Assembly (NCBI GenBank): GCA_002049455.2
Contig: KV918937.1
Coordinates: 92,348-156,347 of the forward strand
From: Porphyra umbilicalis
Lineage: Eukaryota > Rhodophyta > Bangiophyceae > Bangiales > Bangiaceae
Direction: 5' to 3'
DNA: 64,000 nt
Shown: positions 53,689 through 64,000 of the stretch, in pieces
How positions within the stretch are numbered: position 1 is the first letter of the stretch
How the letters are laid out: the number at the start of each line of letters is the position of its first letter
The notes under the pieces: generated by a model
Seen by the model: the letters and a program-made list of their open reading frames with translations, nothing else
Told to the model about the DNA's origin: nothing
Databases searched by the model: none
Translations under genes and position numbers: made by a program

Positions 53689-54097
53689 TGCTCCTGCGGC
53701 TGGAAGTAAGTGTGACAAAGTCGGGCAGATCGGCAGATAACTGTGGCAAAATGGTACTCTTCCAGCACCTCCAGACCCCGCCCTCGACTTGATACGCACC
53801 CCTTGAACATGGCCCTATGGGAACAGATGCAGGATAAAACCCGGATCACCGGCGTAATCATATACCCATTGGGCCGCGATCGGAACCCGGATAAAACCCG
53901 GATCGATGGCACTTTGATTGGCTCACAATCGCCCTCACGGACAGCCGAGGGCTGAAGAGTGACCTGCTGGGATCTAGGCCATTACAGCAGTACCCAGCTC
54001 ATAGCTGCGTGCTTTTGCGTGTTACTGTAGTGGCGTGCTAGCTAGCGTTGTTATTTTTTCTTGCTGCATGCTTTTCATTCTTCTACCGACCTACCCC

Positions 54098-55138
54098 TCA
54101 CCCATCAAGCCGTGAGAAATAGTCCCGCTGCATCTGCACGAGCTGCTCCTCCCCCGTCCCTCGTGCGGGGAGGGCGCCGCCACCCCCCGTCCCGGCGCCG
54201 TCCCCGGCACCCACTGCCGCGGCTGCTTGCACGGCACCCGCCGCGGGTGCGACCCCCCCCCGCCGCTTCCGAGGACGACGATTGTCCACCGCGCGCGACA
54301 GGAGGGCACATGCCCCCAAGCCCGACTCACACACAGACAGGCGTGGCTCCCGCTTCTCTATAAACTCAACAGCGCTTCGCAGCTTCGCCTCGTCATGGTC
54401 ACAAAATGGCTCGACCCCGCCAAGGATGTGCTTGATAGCGAAGGCAACGGCCTTCTTAAAGCGTTGTTGGTCGCCCTTGTCCAGCCCAAGGCCACCTCCG
54501 TCCTCGGTTAACACGTTAATCTTGGCTATGATCCCCTTGGGGGGGGCCACCGACCGATCACCTTCCATGAAGAGGCCGCCCCGCCCACTTGTGCAGCGAC
54601 CGACGCTCGGTCCACCACGGCGCCCCGTAGAACGGCGCCGACGACGGAGGTGGGGCGAGGGGGAGGGTGCAGAGGGGTGACTAGTAGATCGGGGGGGGGA
54701 AGGGGGCTCCGGCGATCCGGTCGTCGACGGCGGCGGGGGGGGGGGGGGAAAGGGAGCGTCTCGACCACTGGTAGGGGTACCCCCGGCAGGGCCCCCAAGA
54801 GAAACTGCCACCTGTGCCGCGGCGGCCATGCAAGCAATGTCTGAGCAGCCAAAAAGTGGGGAACATGGCTCAAAGGCGATCCGGAAGAAGGTCAGGCACT
54901 GCACAAAAAGATACAGCACGGAGGACAAAATGGGAAAGGAACAGCCTCCGTGCCACACACAGCCAAAAGCACACACATCATAACTCGTCGATCCGAACAT
55001 ACCATTGTGCCTACTCCTCCCTGTAGCCGGATCTGAACGTGGTCGTCGACGTGGGGGCATGGCCGGTGGTGGGGGGGGAGGGAGCGGGGAGACTTGATCA
55101 CCGACGCAGCTCCCACACGTGTAGCGACCTACAGCCAT
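54098..55138 (-). CDS. Second gene of the CACTA-like element
   Basis: Minus-strand gene downstream of the transposase, ending LVQMQRDYFSRLDG at 54098. A probable intron (55002-54899, donor GTATGT, acceptor TTTTTGTGCAG) joins a short, poorly defined first exon to GTM/CLTFFRIAFEPCS. After Pro-rich tracts broken by C runs comes a helical domain (KGIIAKINVLTEDGGGLGLD, then RFKKAVAFAIKHILGGVEPF and KLRSAVEFIEKREPRLSVCE), then a basic RRPRKRRGG cluster and a Gly/Ala linker. No family recognised. By position it could be the TnpA-like partner that binds subterminal repeats. The start is uncertain: the ATG at 55138 is upstream of a poly-C stretch and may be in the wrong frame. Confidence 0.55.
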   Translation of the reverse strand: MAVGRYTCGSCVGDQVSPLPPPPPPAMPPRRRPRSDPATGRSRHNGMFGSTSYDVCAFGCVWHGGCSFPILSSVLYLFVQCLTFFRIAFEPCSPLFGCSDIACMAAAAQVAVSLGGPAGGTPTSGRDAPFPPPPPPPSTTGSPEPPSPPRSTSHPSAPSPSPHLRRRRRSTGRRGGPSVGRCTSGRGGLFMEGDRSVAPPKGIIAKINVLTEDGGGLGLDKGDQQRFKKAVAFAIKHILGGVEPFCDHDEAKLRSAVEFIEKREPRLSVCESGLGACALLSRAVDNRRPRKRRGGVAPAAGAVQAAAAVGAGDGAGTGGGGALPARGTGEEQLVQMQRDYFSRLDG

Positions 55139-55482
55139 ACGGGCGAAGACGGCATGACACCGGCGACGGCGTGATACCGGGGACAGCGACGGCGTGGCAC
55201 CGGCGACGGCCAGCGTCTTGACACCAACAAAAGTAGAAAGGACGAGTTAACAAAATACAATTGTTCTTGCACAAGTGGATCAAAGTCGAGGTCAATTGCA
55301 CACTTCCCTGCTGCGGCTTCTCAACTCCGGCTCTTCGCGCCCCACCACGGCCAACGTTGCACGGGCACTTTCCTTCCAGTTCCCTCGTGCTTGACCCTTC
55401 CCTTGGCTACATGCGAGTATGAATAGTACAGTGACATGGAAGGAGAGCAATACTCGACAGAGGCGAGAAGAACAAACAGTGT

Positions 55483-58400
55483 TTACTGGGCACTAAATAC
55501 TGCCCGAGAATACGTCACAACGTGCCTCGCTCTCACAAACAGAGTCCCCACGACAGCGTCAATCGCAATCGCGTTAACGTAGCGCATTCGACCCCCGAGA
55601 CTCGTAAAACACTCGCTGTCGCGCCGCTTTTCAGGGAGCCCTGACACGCCGTCCCGGTCTGCCGAGGATTGGACGCACTCAATAAATACAAACGCCATAG
55701 GCCTGCCATCGATCAGGACGACGGCGAAGTGGTGCACGGCCCCGTACACGTTGACCGCAGCGCGCATCTCTCCTCGGCCCCGCCTCCCCGCCTTTCGCAC
55801 GTGCGAGCGCACGCGCACCAGGTGGTCTCGCCGGCGCTCGCCTGGCTCCTCCGATGACGACACGGTCCCAGCAATTTGGCCATTTGCGAGCCGCGTGCGG
55901 CAGTACTTCTTGGCAAGTATCGTTCGTGGCACTTGGGATGCTAGTTCCAGCGCCAGGACTGCTTGCATGCTTGACAGCTCCTGGCCAATCAGAGCAGCCG
56001 CAGCTCGGAGTGGCGGGAGAAGATCCACAGTTTGGGCTCCTTTGAAAGCAAAAACGTGCCGGTGGGATCTTGATTTTCGCGCCGCACAGGCTTGCCCGTT
56101 GCATCCGACCACTCGTCCGGCACGTGCGCCTTGGCGAAACTTGTGACCAACTCTGCGGAATACTTGGCCGAAACCGCAGTCGTCAGTGCCGCGTACGGAA
56201 AACGCCGTGACCAAATGAGTCGAGACAGAGTGCCCAGGAGGCGCTCCGCCGCAAACTGCCAAAACGACCAGGCAGGGCCACACGATGGAAGGGTGGTAGT
56301 GACATCGAGCAGGGCTACTTCCGTTGGTCGGTACACCCGAAGCCGCTCCTCCTTCCCGGCGTAGACATACTTGTAAAAGCCATAGCAAAAGCGCTTGATA
56401 AGCTTGCCCGCCTGGCGTAGTTCGGCTTTCGTGATGAAACCTGGCTTGAAAATAAGTCGGCCGGCCTGACACAGGTGCATGAACATCTGGAAACATTCCT
56501 CAGGAATTCGATCTGCCAGGACGACTCTGCCGGTGCTCAGGAGGAAGTACAGCCAATCGACCGCTTTGTATGAGCCCGAATGCTTGTTGATATCACGCAA
56601 AGAGCGTGCTTGGTTGAGGGGCACGGTCTTGCGGCCCGCCTTGATCTCTCGGCCGATCACCTCACGGGTGGCCTTAGGAATGACCCAGGGCTGTTCATCC
56701 CCGAGCTTGTCATTCTCTCCTGCAAATAACTCCCACAGCCGCGGGACGACATTGCACAAAAATAGGTGCATCGTGTCGTAGGGCACCAGCGATAGCGCTA
56801 TTCCCCAGAGATACATCAGGGCCGGGTAGCGCGTCTTGTCCTCGGGACTTGGGCAGCAGAAGAGTGAGTAGCCCTTGAAACCCTCCTTCTGTGCGAGAGC
56901 GCTGACCGCAGCCTTACTCTGCTCCGCCCTGCGTGCGTCTTCCACCTTTTTTACGCTCGCCGCGATGCTCGCAGCCGTCCGACGCGGGGTGGTGTTGCCC
57001 ATGACGTCAAATCTACGGCGCTTAGAAGGGGGGGGGTCGTCGGGGTCATGTGGGGGATAGTAGTATCGGTGCTTGTGTCGAACCCCGGAGAAAATTCTGA
57101 ATCTGCCCGGGTTCTCGCCATTTCCCCCGATGGCGTTCATCAGCTTGTCGCCGGCGGGCATGTCCGTTGTGAACTGAATGACGAAAGCGCGCACGACCTG
57201 CGACTCTTCGTAGCCAGCCACGGTCACTCCAGCGACGCCCACCGCGAGCGCATTGAGCTCCTCCGCGATAGGGTGGAAGAACGACTCCAAATCAGCAGGT
57301 TGACCGGGTCCTGGGGTAATTCCTAGGATTATTTGCGACACCACTTGTACTCGTGAGGTCGGATCGATATTCAGTACCGTCGCGATAATCGGCCATCCTT
57401 CGAAACCTCGCTGCCGCCATGCTTGAAAACTGTCGGTTGAAATACTCAGGGCGATGCATGTGTTGCTTGAAAAGTAGCCCTGCGCCACCAGCTTGCGGAA
57501 AACTTTGCCGTCAAACCAGTCACGAAGGTCTTCGGGAGAGCTGGCCGCAGCTGCTTCTCGCGCTTGGTTCATTGCCTGGACCATGCCTGACCCTATGTCA
57601 GGGTCTGCGAACATCATCTTCAGCCATGGTAAGAGAGGCCAGTATTGCTGATCCCCCAATTCTGTCCTCGTCGACCAGGAACGGTTCCTGGCGGTACGGT
57701 TCTTGTGGAACTGGCCATCTATTGGTTAAACGCAGCCGTAAACAGCTGCTCAGCACGAATCTGAGGCGTCCTATTGGCTCTCCCTCCGCCACTTCCGTGC
57801 AGAACCGAGATCCTTCTTTTTGTTGAGATTTTCTTCCGATCCCTTCCGTGTCAAGGGAGCAACCGGCCCGCAATCGTTGGGATATCGAGATTTTCTGGGA
57901 GATACGCAGAAAAGTGCAGAAAAACGAAGGCGTCGATTGTGCGATTGGGGGCCGTACGGGCACATTCTGTAAAGATCCAGCCGGACATGCACTGCTGTCG
58001 GACTGCTCGACCAATGAGAGATCTGCATTCATTGCCGTTCCACTACCGTTCCGGGGCCATGAGGACAGAATTGGGGGATCAGCAATAGGTCGCCTGCATG
58101 CGCGGCTTTCCATCGGCCCGGAACCGAGGGGCCTTGCACACGTCACAGGCCGTGAGAATTGCGCGACCTGCCGTAAACGCCACACAGCCAGCCTTGCAGC
58201 AATCGACCTTTTTTGACTTGAGGTCAACGCTGGACTCGACCATGACATTGACGGCGTGCGGACTACGGTAGGCACCTGCCGAGCGCCGCTGTCGCAAGTA
58301 GTCATCAGAGGCTTCTCGAGAAAGACAATGTTGTACGACAAAGTTGTAGGCCAGAAAGTCGTCAATGTTTTCTTGAAAGACCTTGGGGGAGATACAGACA

Positions 58401-58700
58401 CCGTTTGGCCGCTCCGCGTTCGGCTCGGGGGGCGACGCAGGTGCGTTCGCGTCCTGACGGTTCTCATCTCTGGTATCATCTGCCCCCCCGCCCCCCGCGC
58501 CATCGGCAGCAGCCGCTTGCCCAGTTGGTGCACCTGCACTCCTGGGGCGCGGGGGGCGTCCACTCCGTAGCCTCCGGTGATGAACCACGTGCGGCGCGGC
58601 ACCAGGGATGTGCCGCCCGGCACCCCCCCGCTGCACAGCGGGCAGTTGCACGCCCGCAGACCTAAGAGGTCGGCAGGGGGGGGGGGGAGGGCATCCGAAA
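55483..58700 (-). pseudogene. CACTA (tnp2-type) transposase, interrupted
   Basis: The N-terminal part (about 58.70-58.09 kb) has CNCPLCSGG and then KVDCCKAGCVAF...CDVCKAPRF, the cysteine-rich start of tnp2-type transposases. G/C runs near 58680 and 58490 shift the frame. At 58086 it is cut by a 441-bp MITE. It resumes at 57643 with YWPLLPWLKMMFADPDIG and carries the tnp2 core: LSISTDSFQAW, WPIIATVLNIDP, ILGITPGPGQPADLESFFHP, VPYDTMHLFLCNVVPRLWELF and YKAVDWLYFLLSTG. Near 56.0 kb the frame shifts again; the C-terminus (IGQELSSMQAVLALELASQVP, FAVVLIDGRPMAFVFIECV) runs to the stop at 55483. The element is therefore probably no longer autonomous, unless the MITE is excised or the small shifts are sequencing errors. 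Confidence 0.88.
57645..58085. mobile_element. MITE nested in the CACTA transposase gene, 441 bp
   Basis: Perfect 25-bp inverted ends starting TTGCTGATCCCCCAATTCTG, with TA on both sides (57643-57644, 58086-58087). Removing the MITE and one TA restores an uninterrupted transposase frame reading QATY/WPLLPW across the site. This proves a young insertion into a once-intact gene. Same family as the MITEs at 45522 and 45924. Confidence 0.95.
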
Positions 58701-58833
58701 GGAGCCGAGTAAGGCGACGGGGTGGGATGGGGTGCGGGGAGGAGGGGGTGTGGGGAGGCAGGCTATGGGCGGGAGGGAGAGGTCGGCCCCACCCGCACAC
58801 AACTGGGGGCTTAAATAACCTGGCGAGCGGATG

Positions 58834-58900
58834 CCGAAGCGGCTGAAGCTGTCGTTTTGGAGCACACGAAGCGGCTTAACCTGTCGTTATGGAGCCACAC
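58834..58900. repeat. Subterminal ~33-bp duplication of the CACTA-like element
   Basis: GAAGCGGCT.AA.CTGTCGTT.TGGAGC..CACG occurs twice in a row. Subterminal repeats of this sort are transposase-binding sites in known CACTA elements; the role here is inference. Confidence 0.7.
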
Positions 58901-59126
58901 GTCACCTGATTGGATGCTTCTAGACGATTCGTGGGGCTTCCACAAGCTTCTTTGTGAATCCTCAGGATGGCCAATCAGATAGCCCCTACGATCCGCACGG
59001 CCTGCTGACAGCGGATCAAAGGGCCTGGAAGCCTGGAACGCCGCGGGGGCACGCCAGGATGCAGGTTTCAGGGGGGAGGTGGTCCGATTATCCGGGTTTT
59101 ATCCTGCATCTGTTCCCATAGGGTGG

Positions 59127-59590
59127 TGTCGTAATGAAGCGTGCAAGAAAATTGAAAACACCTCGCTGGAAGGATGGGAGCGCTCGCACGCACTTGTTGA
59201 GCATATGTGTACGTTTTCACATCCGCATTTTTACCATGTCGCTCAAGACCATTGGAAGCGGCTCTCAGAGAGGCTTCTGGTGCATCCAAGAAGTCATTGA
59301 AGAATGCATTCATGCAAATGTATGCATGTTTCACGATGTGGGGGGAAACGGGGCTCGTGGTGGATCCAGCAACGTGTTGCACTGCGCTGGGCGTGTCCGT
59401 GAACACGCCTCGGGCGCGTATTGCACAACCCTACGTTCGAGGCTCACGACGCCTAAGAGACATCGTAAAGATGCCCTTTAAGACGCCCTGAGCAACGCCC
59501 TGGACGTTCTGGCCAACCCTAATCCCCTGGCCTTTAGGACAGGGTACTATCCAACATGCGCATAGGGGCTCCCATTCTAATTTTTTTCAG
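59127..59590. other. Intergenic, contains a dispersed repeat and a Harbinger-like end
   Basis: 59.34-59.40 kb shares GGATCCAGCAACG-type sequence inversely with 48.98 kb. CGGGCGCGTATTGCACAACCC at 59411-59431 is another inverted Harbinger-like end. CCTGGCCTTTAGGACAGG at about 59528 is also present near 39671. Confidence 0.5.
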
Positions 59591-59877
59591 AGCTAGTGCA
59601 CGTTGCGGGAGTACTTGCGAAAAAGCGGGGTGGCCGCGGAAAGACCTCGCACGGCTCAGGCGGACGTCGCCGTAAGGTGAGTCCGATATGGTTAGAAGCG
59701 TCACTCTGCAACGTATCTCTGCATGTGTTTTGGCAGCATGGCCGTACGTTGGGCGTTTGTGAGGTCCAACTACGTGACGGAAGGATTGTTTTCTCGTTAG
59801 ATGGCTTGAAACGGGGGGTCTGTGCTTCAGACGAGCTGGAAACGAGGATGCGAGCTGCATATGATCGCTTCGGGTAA
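59591..59877 (+). CDS. 3' part of a multi-exon gene, unassigned
   Basis: A polypyrimidine tract ending TTTTTTTCAG (to 59590) is an acceptor. The exon 59591-59676 ends GGRRRK before a strong donor GTGAGT; the intron 59677-59736 ends TTTTGGCAG. The last exon 59737-59877 encodes HGRTLGVCEVQLRDGRIVF then SLDGLKRGVCASDELETRM and ends YDRFG. Upstream exons are not found: 5' of here lies repeat DNA and, beyond 59126, the CACTA-like element. The host gene may thus have been separated from its 5' part by transposon insertions. Family unknown. Confidence 0.5.
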
Positions 59878-60118
59878 GGAACTGAGGGCGTAATTGGTGG
59901 AACCTCCTCTGAGATGCTCAAGACGGCGTTTTTGTTCTTCAACATATTGAACGCACAGGAGAGGGCCAAGATCAGGGACAGCCGAGACGCGTGGAATGTG
60001 GTGTGACCGTGGTGCGCAGTGACTGAGGCGGGCAGTCGCGAGTCGCGTGACTCAGCTGCCCGCGTGTTGCTGTGCGCGGGCCTGTGACGAGGAGAGGGCG
60101 GCGCCTTGCGTGTGGCCC

Positions 60119-60511
60119 ATGCGAGGGGGTGGTGGTAACGCGGTGGCGAAACTGGCCGTGCGGGATGTCGCGCAGGTGACCGCGAGGTACGTCGTGGGGG
60201 GAGGAGGCCGGACAGGGGGATACGTTCGGGAAGTTGTGGAGGGGTGGAGGGGCCGTGGGGCTGGAGGGGGAGGGGGTGAAGACGCCGCTGACTTGCCGGT
60301 GGCAGCCCCTACGGCGGCCCCTGCGCCCGCGCCCCCTGCTGCGATAGGCTTGCTGCTGGCAACAAACCTAGCCACCATGGTCGAGGGTGCGGGAGTGGCG
60401 TGGCGTTTGCCCCAGGGAGAGGGTGGGCTGCGCGGTAGCGGCGGTGAAGGCGGATGTAGGTGTGAGGCCGGAGGGCTGGGGGGGGTGAGGCTGTCGGCGA
60501 GCCGTGCGTGA
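60119..60511 (+). CDS. Hypothetical Gly/Ala-rich protein
   Basis: ATG 60119 (MRGGGGNAVAKLAVRD), 130 codons. The first 60 residues (VAQVTARYVVGGGGRTGGYV, EVVEGW) look moderately protein-like, followed by Ala/Pro and a hydrophobic IGLLLATNLATM. A minus-strand Pro/Ser-rich frame overlaps it. Could be either or neither. Confidence 0.25.
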   Translation: MRGGGGNAVAKLAVRDVAQVTARYVVGGGGRTGGYVREVVEGWRGRGAGGGGGEDAADLPVAAPTAAPAPAPPAAIGLLLATNLATMVEGAGVAWRLPQGEGGLRGSGGEGGCRCEAGGLGGVRLSASRA

Positions 60512-61890
60512 CTTGGGGCTGTCGCAAGCACGGCGTCGCCTGGGTGGGCGGCCGGCGAGCTCCGGGGCGGACGGCTCGGGCGCGCGCGCCTGCCCGTGGA
60601 CGTCCGCAGGGACATGGAAATAAAAACCAATGCAGTGCATGAAACGTATAGCCACGTGCCAAGTGAAGCGCGACGCGGCATGTTTCAAGTCTAAATAATG
60701 CTTCGGGACTTATACAAATAGATGGTCTTCGATCACAGCACAACTCCAGGCCAGGGTGTCTTCGCGTACGCGCTTTCAGTCCCGACTTCCCAGACGCAGT
60801 CCCCGCTGTCGGCGTCAATTGATCCACGAGTACCCGTGACCCGTGCGCCACGCGTTTGGTTTGCTCGCCCCGTGCCCACGCCTAGTTAAGACCCCCCTGA
60901 GCGGCTCTTTTGGATTATGGCCATCTCATTGGGTCAGATTTCAAATGGAGAAGTTCTATTGGCTGCAAAGACCGCTGTCGGCCAAAGCCGATCATACAGC
61001 TCTTTCTCTGGCGGAATAGCTGTCGGAGCCAATGAACGTGCGGCACAAGAACGAGAGACATTCGCGGCCTGAAACCCGCTTCTGATTGTTTCACCTGAAG
61101 GACCAATGAGAGCGCAACAAACGAACAAGGCACTTCTGTTGCATGGATTGACTGCTGAATGATCTTGATCGTAATCACACGGTCAGTGCTCGTGGGGAGT
61201 GGTTGGCTTCACTGTCGTTTTCTGACCAAGGTAGTATCGGTTGCATGGGGACTCTTCACACTGTTCGAACCGGCTCTGAGTGGGGATCACAGCCGTGTGC
61301 TCAGACGCAGGGGAACATGTGTTCTCGTCAAACGCCCCACGGGTAATTGACAACGTGCACAAGTGGCTCAGAGCACTCCTACTGTCCTCTGCCACCGGAC
61401 AACCTGGCTCATGAGCACCGTCGCTGCACCAGGGTGTTGGGCCAACCAGGTATCACGTCCTTGCAGGTGTGTGCGAGGAGGGGGTGGTGGGAGGGCGACC
61501 ATGCGGTGGCAGACATGACGAAGGACCCCGAATGCGGCGATCTTGCAACAGGTCGGCGTGCCGGCGAGCAAGACGACTTCGCAATTTGTCACTTCCACCT
61601 CGAGTGGCCGTGACAGCCTCCCAGGCGCGCACAGGATTCGCAGGGCTTGAATACAATTTGTGTAAAGATGCTACAGCTTTCAAATCCAAAAGAGCCACCT
61701 TAACTAGGCGTGTGCCCGCCCCGTGGCATGCGGAGCTGGCTGCTGCCCACGACGCGCCCGTCGCCCGTATGGATGTGGATTCATACCCCGCGGGGTCCAC
61801 ACTGGACGGCACGTGACCCCCCCTCCCTCTGTTGCTGCTTTTCCCCCACCACCCTCGTTCCCCCCCCCACCCCCCCCCCCCCCCCCGGCT
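60512..61890. other. Upstream region of the VPS13-like gene
   Basis: About 1.4 kb; 60.9-61.2 kb is AT-richer with CCAATG/CATTGG motifs and may be an old MITE without clear ends. A long C tract (61861-61886) lies directly 5' of the VPS13 ATG. No other gene is supported. Confidence 0.4.
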
Positions 61891-62973
61891 ATGCAGGCCG
61901 TCACTGGTGCCCTCTCCCGCGTCCTCGGCACCCTCGCCGCGTCGGTCGACCGCGAGTCGGCGCGGCGCGGCTTCCGCCCGTGGCCCGCGGCGGCGCTCCA
62001 ATCCCTCCTCGCCGACGTCCTCTCCCGCGTCCTCGGCTCGGTTGTGGCGGGCCTCGACCGGGAGTCGGTGCGGCTGGCGCTGTGGTCGGGGCGCCTGACG
62101 CTCTCGCGGCTCGCCGTCAAGCCCGAGGCGCTCTCCGTGCTCCTCGACGCGGCGGGCGTCGACGTGCCCGTCACCGTCACCGCCGGCGTCGTGCGGATCC
62201 TCACCGTCACCGTGCCGTGGGGGCGCCTCAGCAGCGCCCCGTTTCGCCTCGTCTTGGACGGGGTGACCGTGTCGGCCGCGCCCCTGACGGCGCCGCCGAC
62301 CGCCGCGCGCGCGGCGCGCCTCCGCACCGCCCGCCTCACCAATGACGACTCTGTGCGGGCGGCGGCGTGGGCGGCGGCGGCCGCCGCGGCGGCCAGCGAT
62401 GGCGCGTCGGGGGGGGGGGCGGGGGCGGCAGGGGGCGGGGGGGGGGGGGGGGGGGGGGGGGAGCCCCCGCCGGCGCCAAGAGCCCCTCGTGGTCCTCCCG
62501 CCTCCTCACCCGCGCGATTGCCAACGTGCAAGTCGACATCCGCAACGTTGTCATCCAGTACGTGGACGTGGCCGACGGCGGGGGGGTGCCCCACGCGCTG
62601 ACGCTCGGCTTGGCGTCGTTGCAGGTGGTGAGTACGGGGCCCGAGTGGTCCCCGGCGTTTGTCGACGCCGCCGAGCCCGTCATCCGCAAGGCGGTCAACC
62701 TCGAGGGGCTCGCCGCCCGGTGGGAGCCCCACGCCACCGCGCCCGAGCCAGAGGCGTTTGCCGAGTGGAACCGGCGGCAGGCGGCGGCGGCGGCGGCGAC
62801 CGCCGCCGCCGCCGCTGCCGCCGCCGCTGCCGCCGCGGCGGGGCGGCCCCGCGGGCGGGGCGCCCCCCCCCCCCCACCCCCCCCACCAAACCCCCCCCCG
62901 GCACCATCCTCGCCCCCGTCTCTGCGCAGCTGCGCTTGACCATCCGCAAAGACGGGGGCGGCGGCGGCGGCGA

Positions 62974-63004
<31 letters not shown>

Positions 63005-63652
63005 CCCCCCCCCGCGTCGCCGTCGACGTGGAGCTCCCCGACGTGTCCCTCTCCCTGGACGAGGCGCAGGTTGGGGCGCTCCGCGCGACGGCGGGGCGCC
63101 TCGGGCGCCCGCGGGGCGCCGACGACCCCGCCGCGCCGCTGCCGGCGGCGCCGCAGAGCCCCCGCGGCCGCTGGCGGTGGGCGGCGGCGGCGGTGGTGCC
63201 GCCCCCCGCCCTCCGCCGGTGGCGTGAGTGGCGCGCGCTCGCCGACCCGTCTGCGGCGGCGGCGCGGACGGCGCTCGCGCGCGCCTACACCGCCGCCCGC
63301 GTCGCCGCCGTGGAGGCCGTGCGCGCGAGTGGCGACGCCGCCGCGGCCGACCCGGCGGCGGGGCGGGTGCTCGCCGCCATTGAGGCGGCGCGGGCGGGGG
63401 TGGGGTGGCATCCGCCGCATATCCCCACGCTCGTCGCGGCGGTGGAGGGGGCGGCGGGGGGGGAGGGGGGGGGGACGGGGGGGGGGGGGGGGGGCGCAAG
63501 ACGGGGGGGGGGGGGGGGGGGGCTACCTCCTCACCGTCGAGCAGCTGCTCATCTACCGGGACGCGGCGGACCGGCGGGCGCGGGGGGGGGTCGTCGACCC
63601 GTCGGCGGCGGCCGACGACCCCGACGGTGTCGGCGGCGGCAGCGTCAGCGTC

Positions 63653-63691
<39 letters not shown>

Positions 63692-64000
63692 AGCCACCCC
63701 GTCAATGGCAGCGGCGGCCACGGCGGCGGCGGCGCCCCCCCCCCCCCCCCTCCCTCCGCGTCGCGGCGGTGCTCGGGCGGGCGACGCTGCACCTCGCGTC
63801 GGGGGGCGGGCGGGGGCGGCGGCGGGCGCCGCTCGCGCGCCTGCGCCTCCTCGAAGCGCGCTTCACCGCGACCGTGTCGGGCGGGGAGCGGGGCTCGGCG
63901 TTTGTCGTTGCCACCACCCTCCGCTCCTTTGCGCTCGTCAACCTCCGCACCGGCCGCTCGCTGCTGCGGCCGCGGGGGGGGCGGGGGGGGGGGGGGGGGG
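61891..64000 (+). CDS. VPS13: VPS13-like lipid-transfer protein, N-terminal part
   Basis: VPS13-family proteins are bridge-like lipid transporters at membrane contact sites. Starting at ATG 61891, ALSRVLGTLAASVDRESARR, then VVAGLDRESVRLALWSGRLTL and KPEALSVLLDAAGVDVPVTV followed by VPWGRL form a chorein N-terminal domain. At the G run 62440-62460 the frame changes and the same protein continues: SRLLTRAIANVQVDIRNVVI, then VVSTGPEWSPAF and KAVNLEGLAARWEPHA. After the C/G runs at 62865-62900 and 62985-63018 it continues VELPDVSLSLDEAQVGALR and then RGRWRWAAAAVVPPPALRRWREW, the typical W-rich VPS13 segment. Further homopolymers interrupt it before the window ends in a G run. The gene continues past 64000. 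VPS13 is preferred over ATG2 for the overall pattern, but a paralogue cannot be chosen. Confidence 0.85.

Larger units (their letters stand above)
53813..59123. mobile_element. Complete CACTA-like transposon, 5311 bp
   Basis: The two ends carry a perfect 34-bp terminal inverted repeat beginning CCCTATGGGAACAGATGCAG. TGG directly flanks both sides (53810-53812 and 59124-59126), the 3-bp duplication expected of CACTA/En-Spm elements. Subterminal repeats are present: GGATAAAACCCGGATC recurs at about 53890 on the left, and a ~33-bp unit is duplicated at 58834-58900 on the right. Inside are a tnp2-type transposase and a second gene, both on the minus strand, as in two-gene CACTA elements. Identical ends suggest a fairly recent insertion, yet the transposase gene is now interrupted. 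Confidence 0.9.

Overview
This window is nuclear DNA from a GC-rich eukaryote. The evidence is an XRN1-type exoribonuclease, a VPS13/chorein N-terminus, C2H2 zinc fingers, spliceosomal introns (donors often GTACGT) and eukaryotic DNA transposons. Gene-dense GC-rich blocks with few short introns, long Ala/Gly/Pro tracts and AT-richer transposon islands fit a protist or alga. A bangiophyte red alga is my best guess, held at low confidence. Almost every broken reading frame breaks at a run of G or C, so many apparent frameshifts may be homopolymer miscounts rather than mutations.

Layout. 0-12.4 kb is a host gene block: XRN1 (+), a small spliced single-pass membrane protein (-), a C2H2 zinc-finger protein (+) broken at a C9 tract, and an unassigned gene (+). 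13.1-15.1 kb holds a 181-bp satellite and a ~110-bp minisatellite. 15.6-17.5 kb has a Ulp1/C48-type cysteine protease (-) with a 30-bp in-frame repeat. 20.6-21.9 kb is a truncated PIF1-like helicase (-) whose 3' side runs into a 21-bp minisatellite. 22-24.3 kb is extremely GC-rich and probably codes on the + strand in broken frames. 25.8-28.8 kb encodes a protein (-) with fourteen 20-residue repeats.

30.4-38.7 kb is the most interesting region. A tyrosine recombinase (three exons) is followed 435 bp downstream on the same strand by a RecQ-like helicase (about five exons). A divergent gene with a possible GCR1_C-like DNA-binding segment lies upstream, and a pair of diverged ~340-bp direct repeats ~1 kb apart lies downstream. 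I read this as a candidate Crypton-like mobile element that carries its own helicase; its ends are not defined.

39.6-40.5 kb is rich in palindromes, including a perfect 40-bp one. 41.8-43.5 kb is a decayed gene with a possible Myb/SANT-like segment. 45.5-46.6 kb holds MITEs, two of them in tandem sharing one TA. 51.2-52.2 kb is a PIF/Harbinger-like non-autonomous element with TAA duplications. 53.8-59.1 kb is a complete CACTA-like element: 34-bp perfect terminal inverted repeats, a TGG duplication, a tnp2-type transposase and a second gene. A 441-bp MITE sits inside its transposase gene. The window ends in the 5' part of a VPS13-like gene at 61.9 kb.
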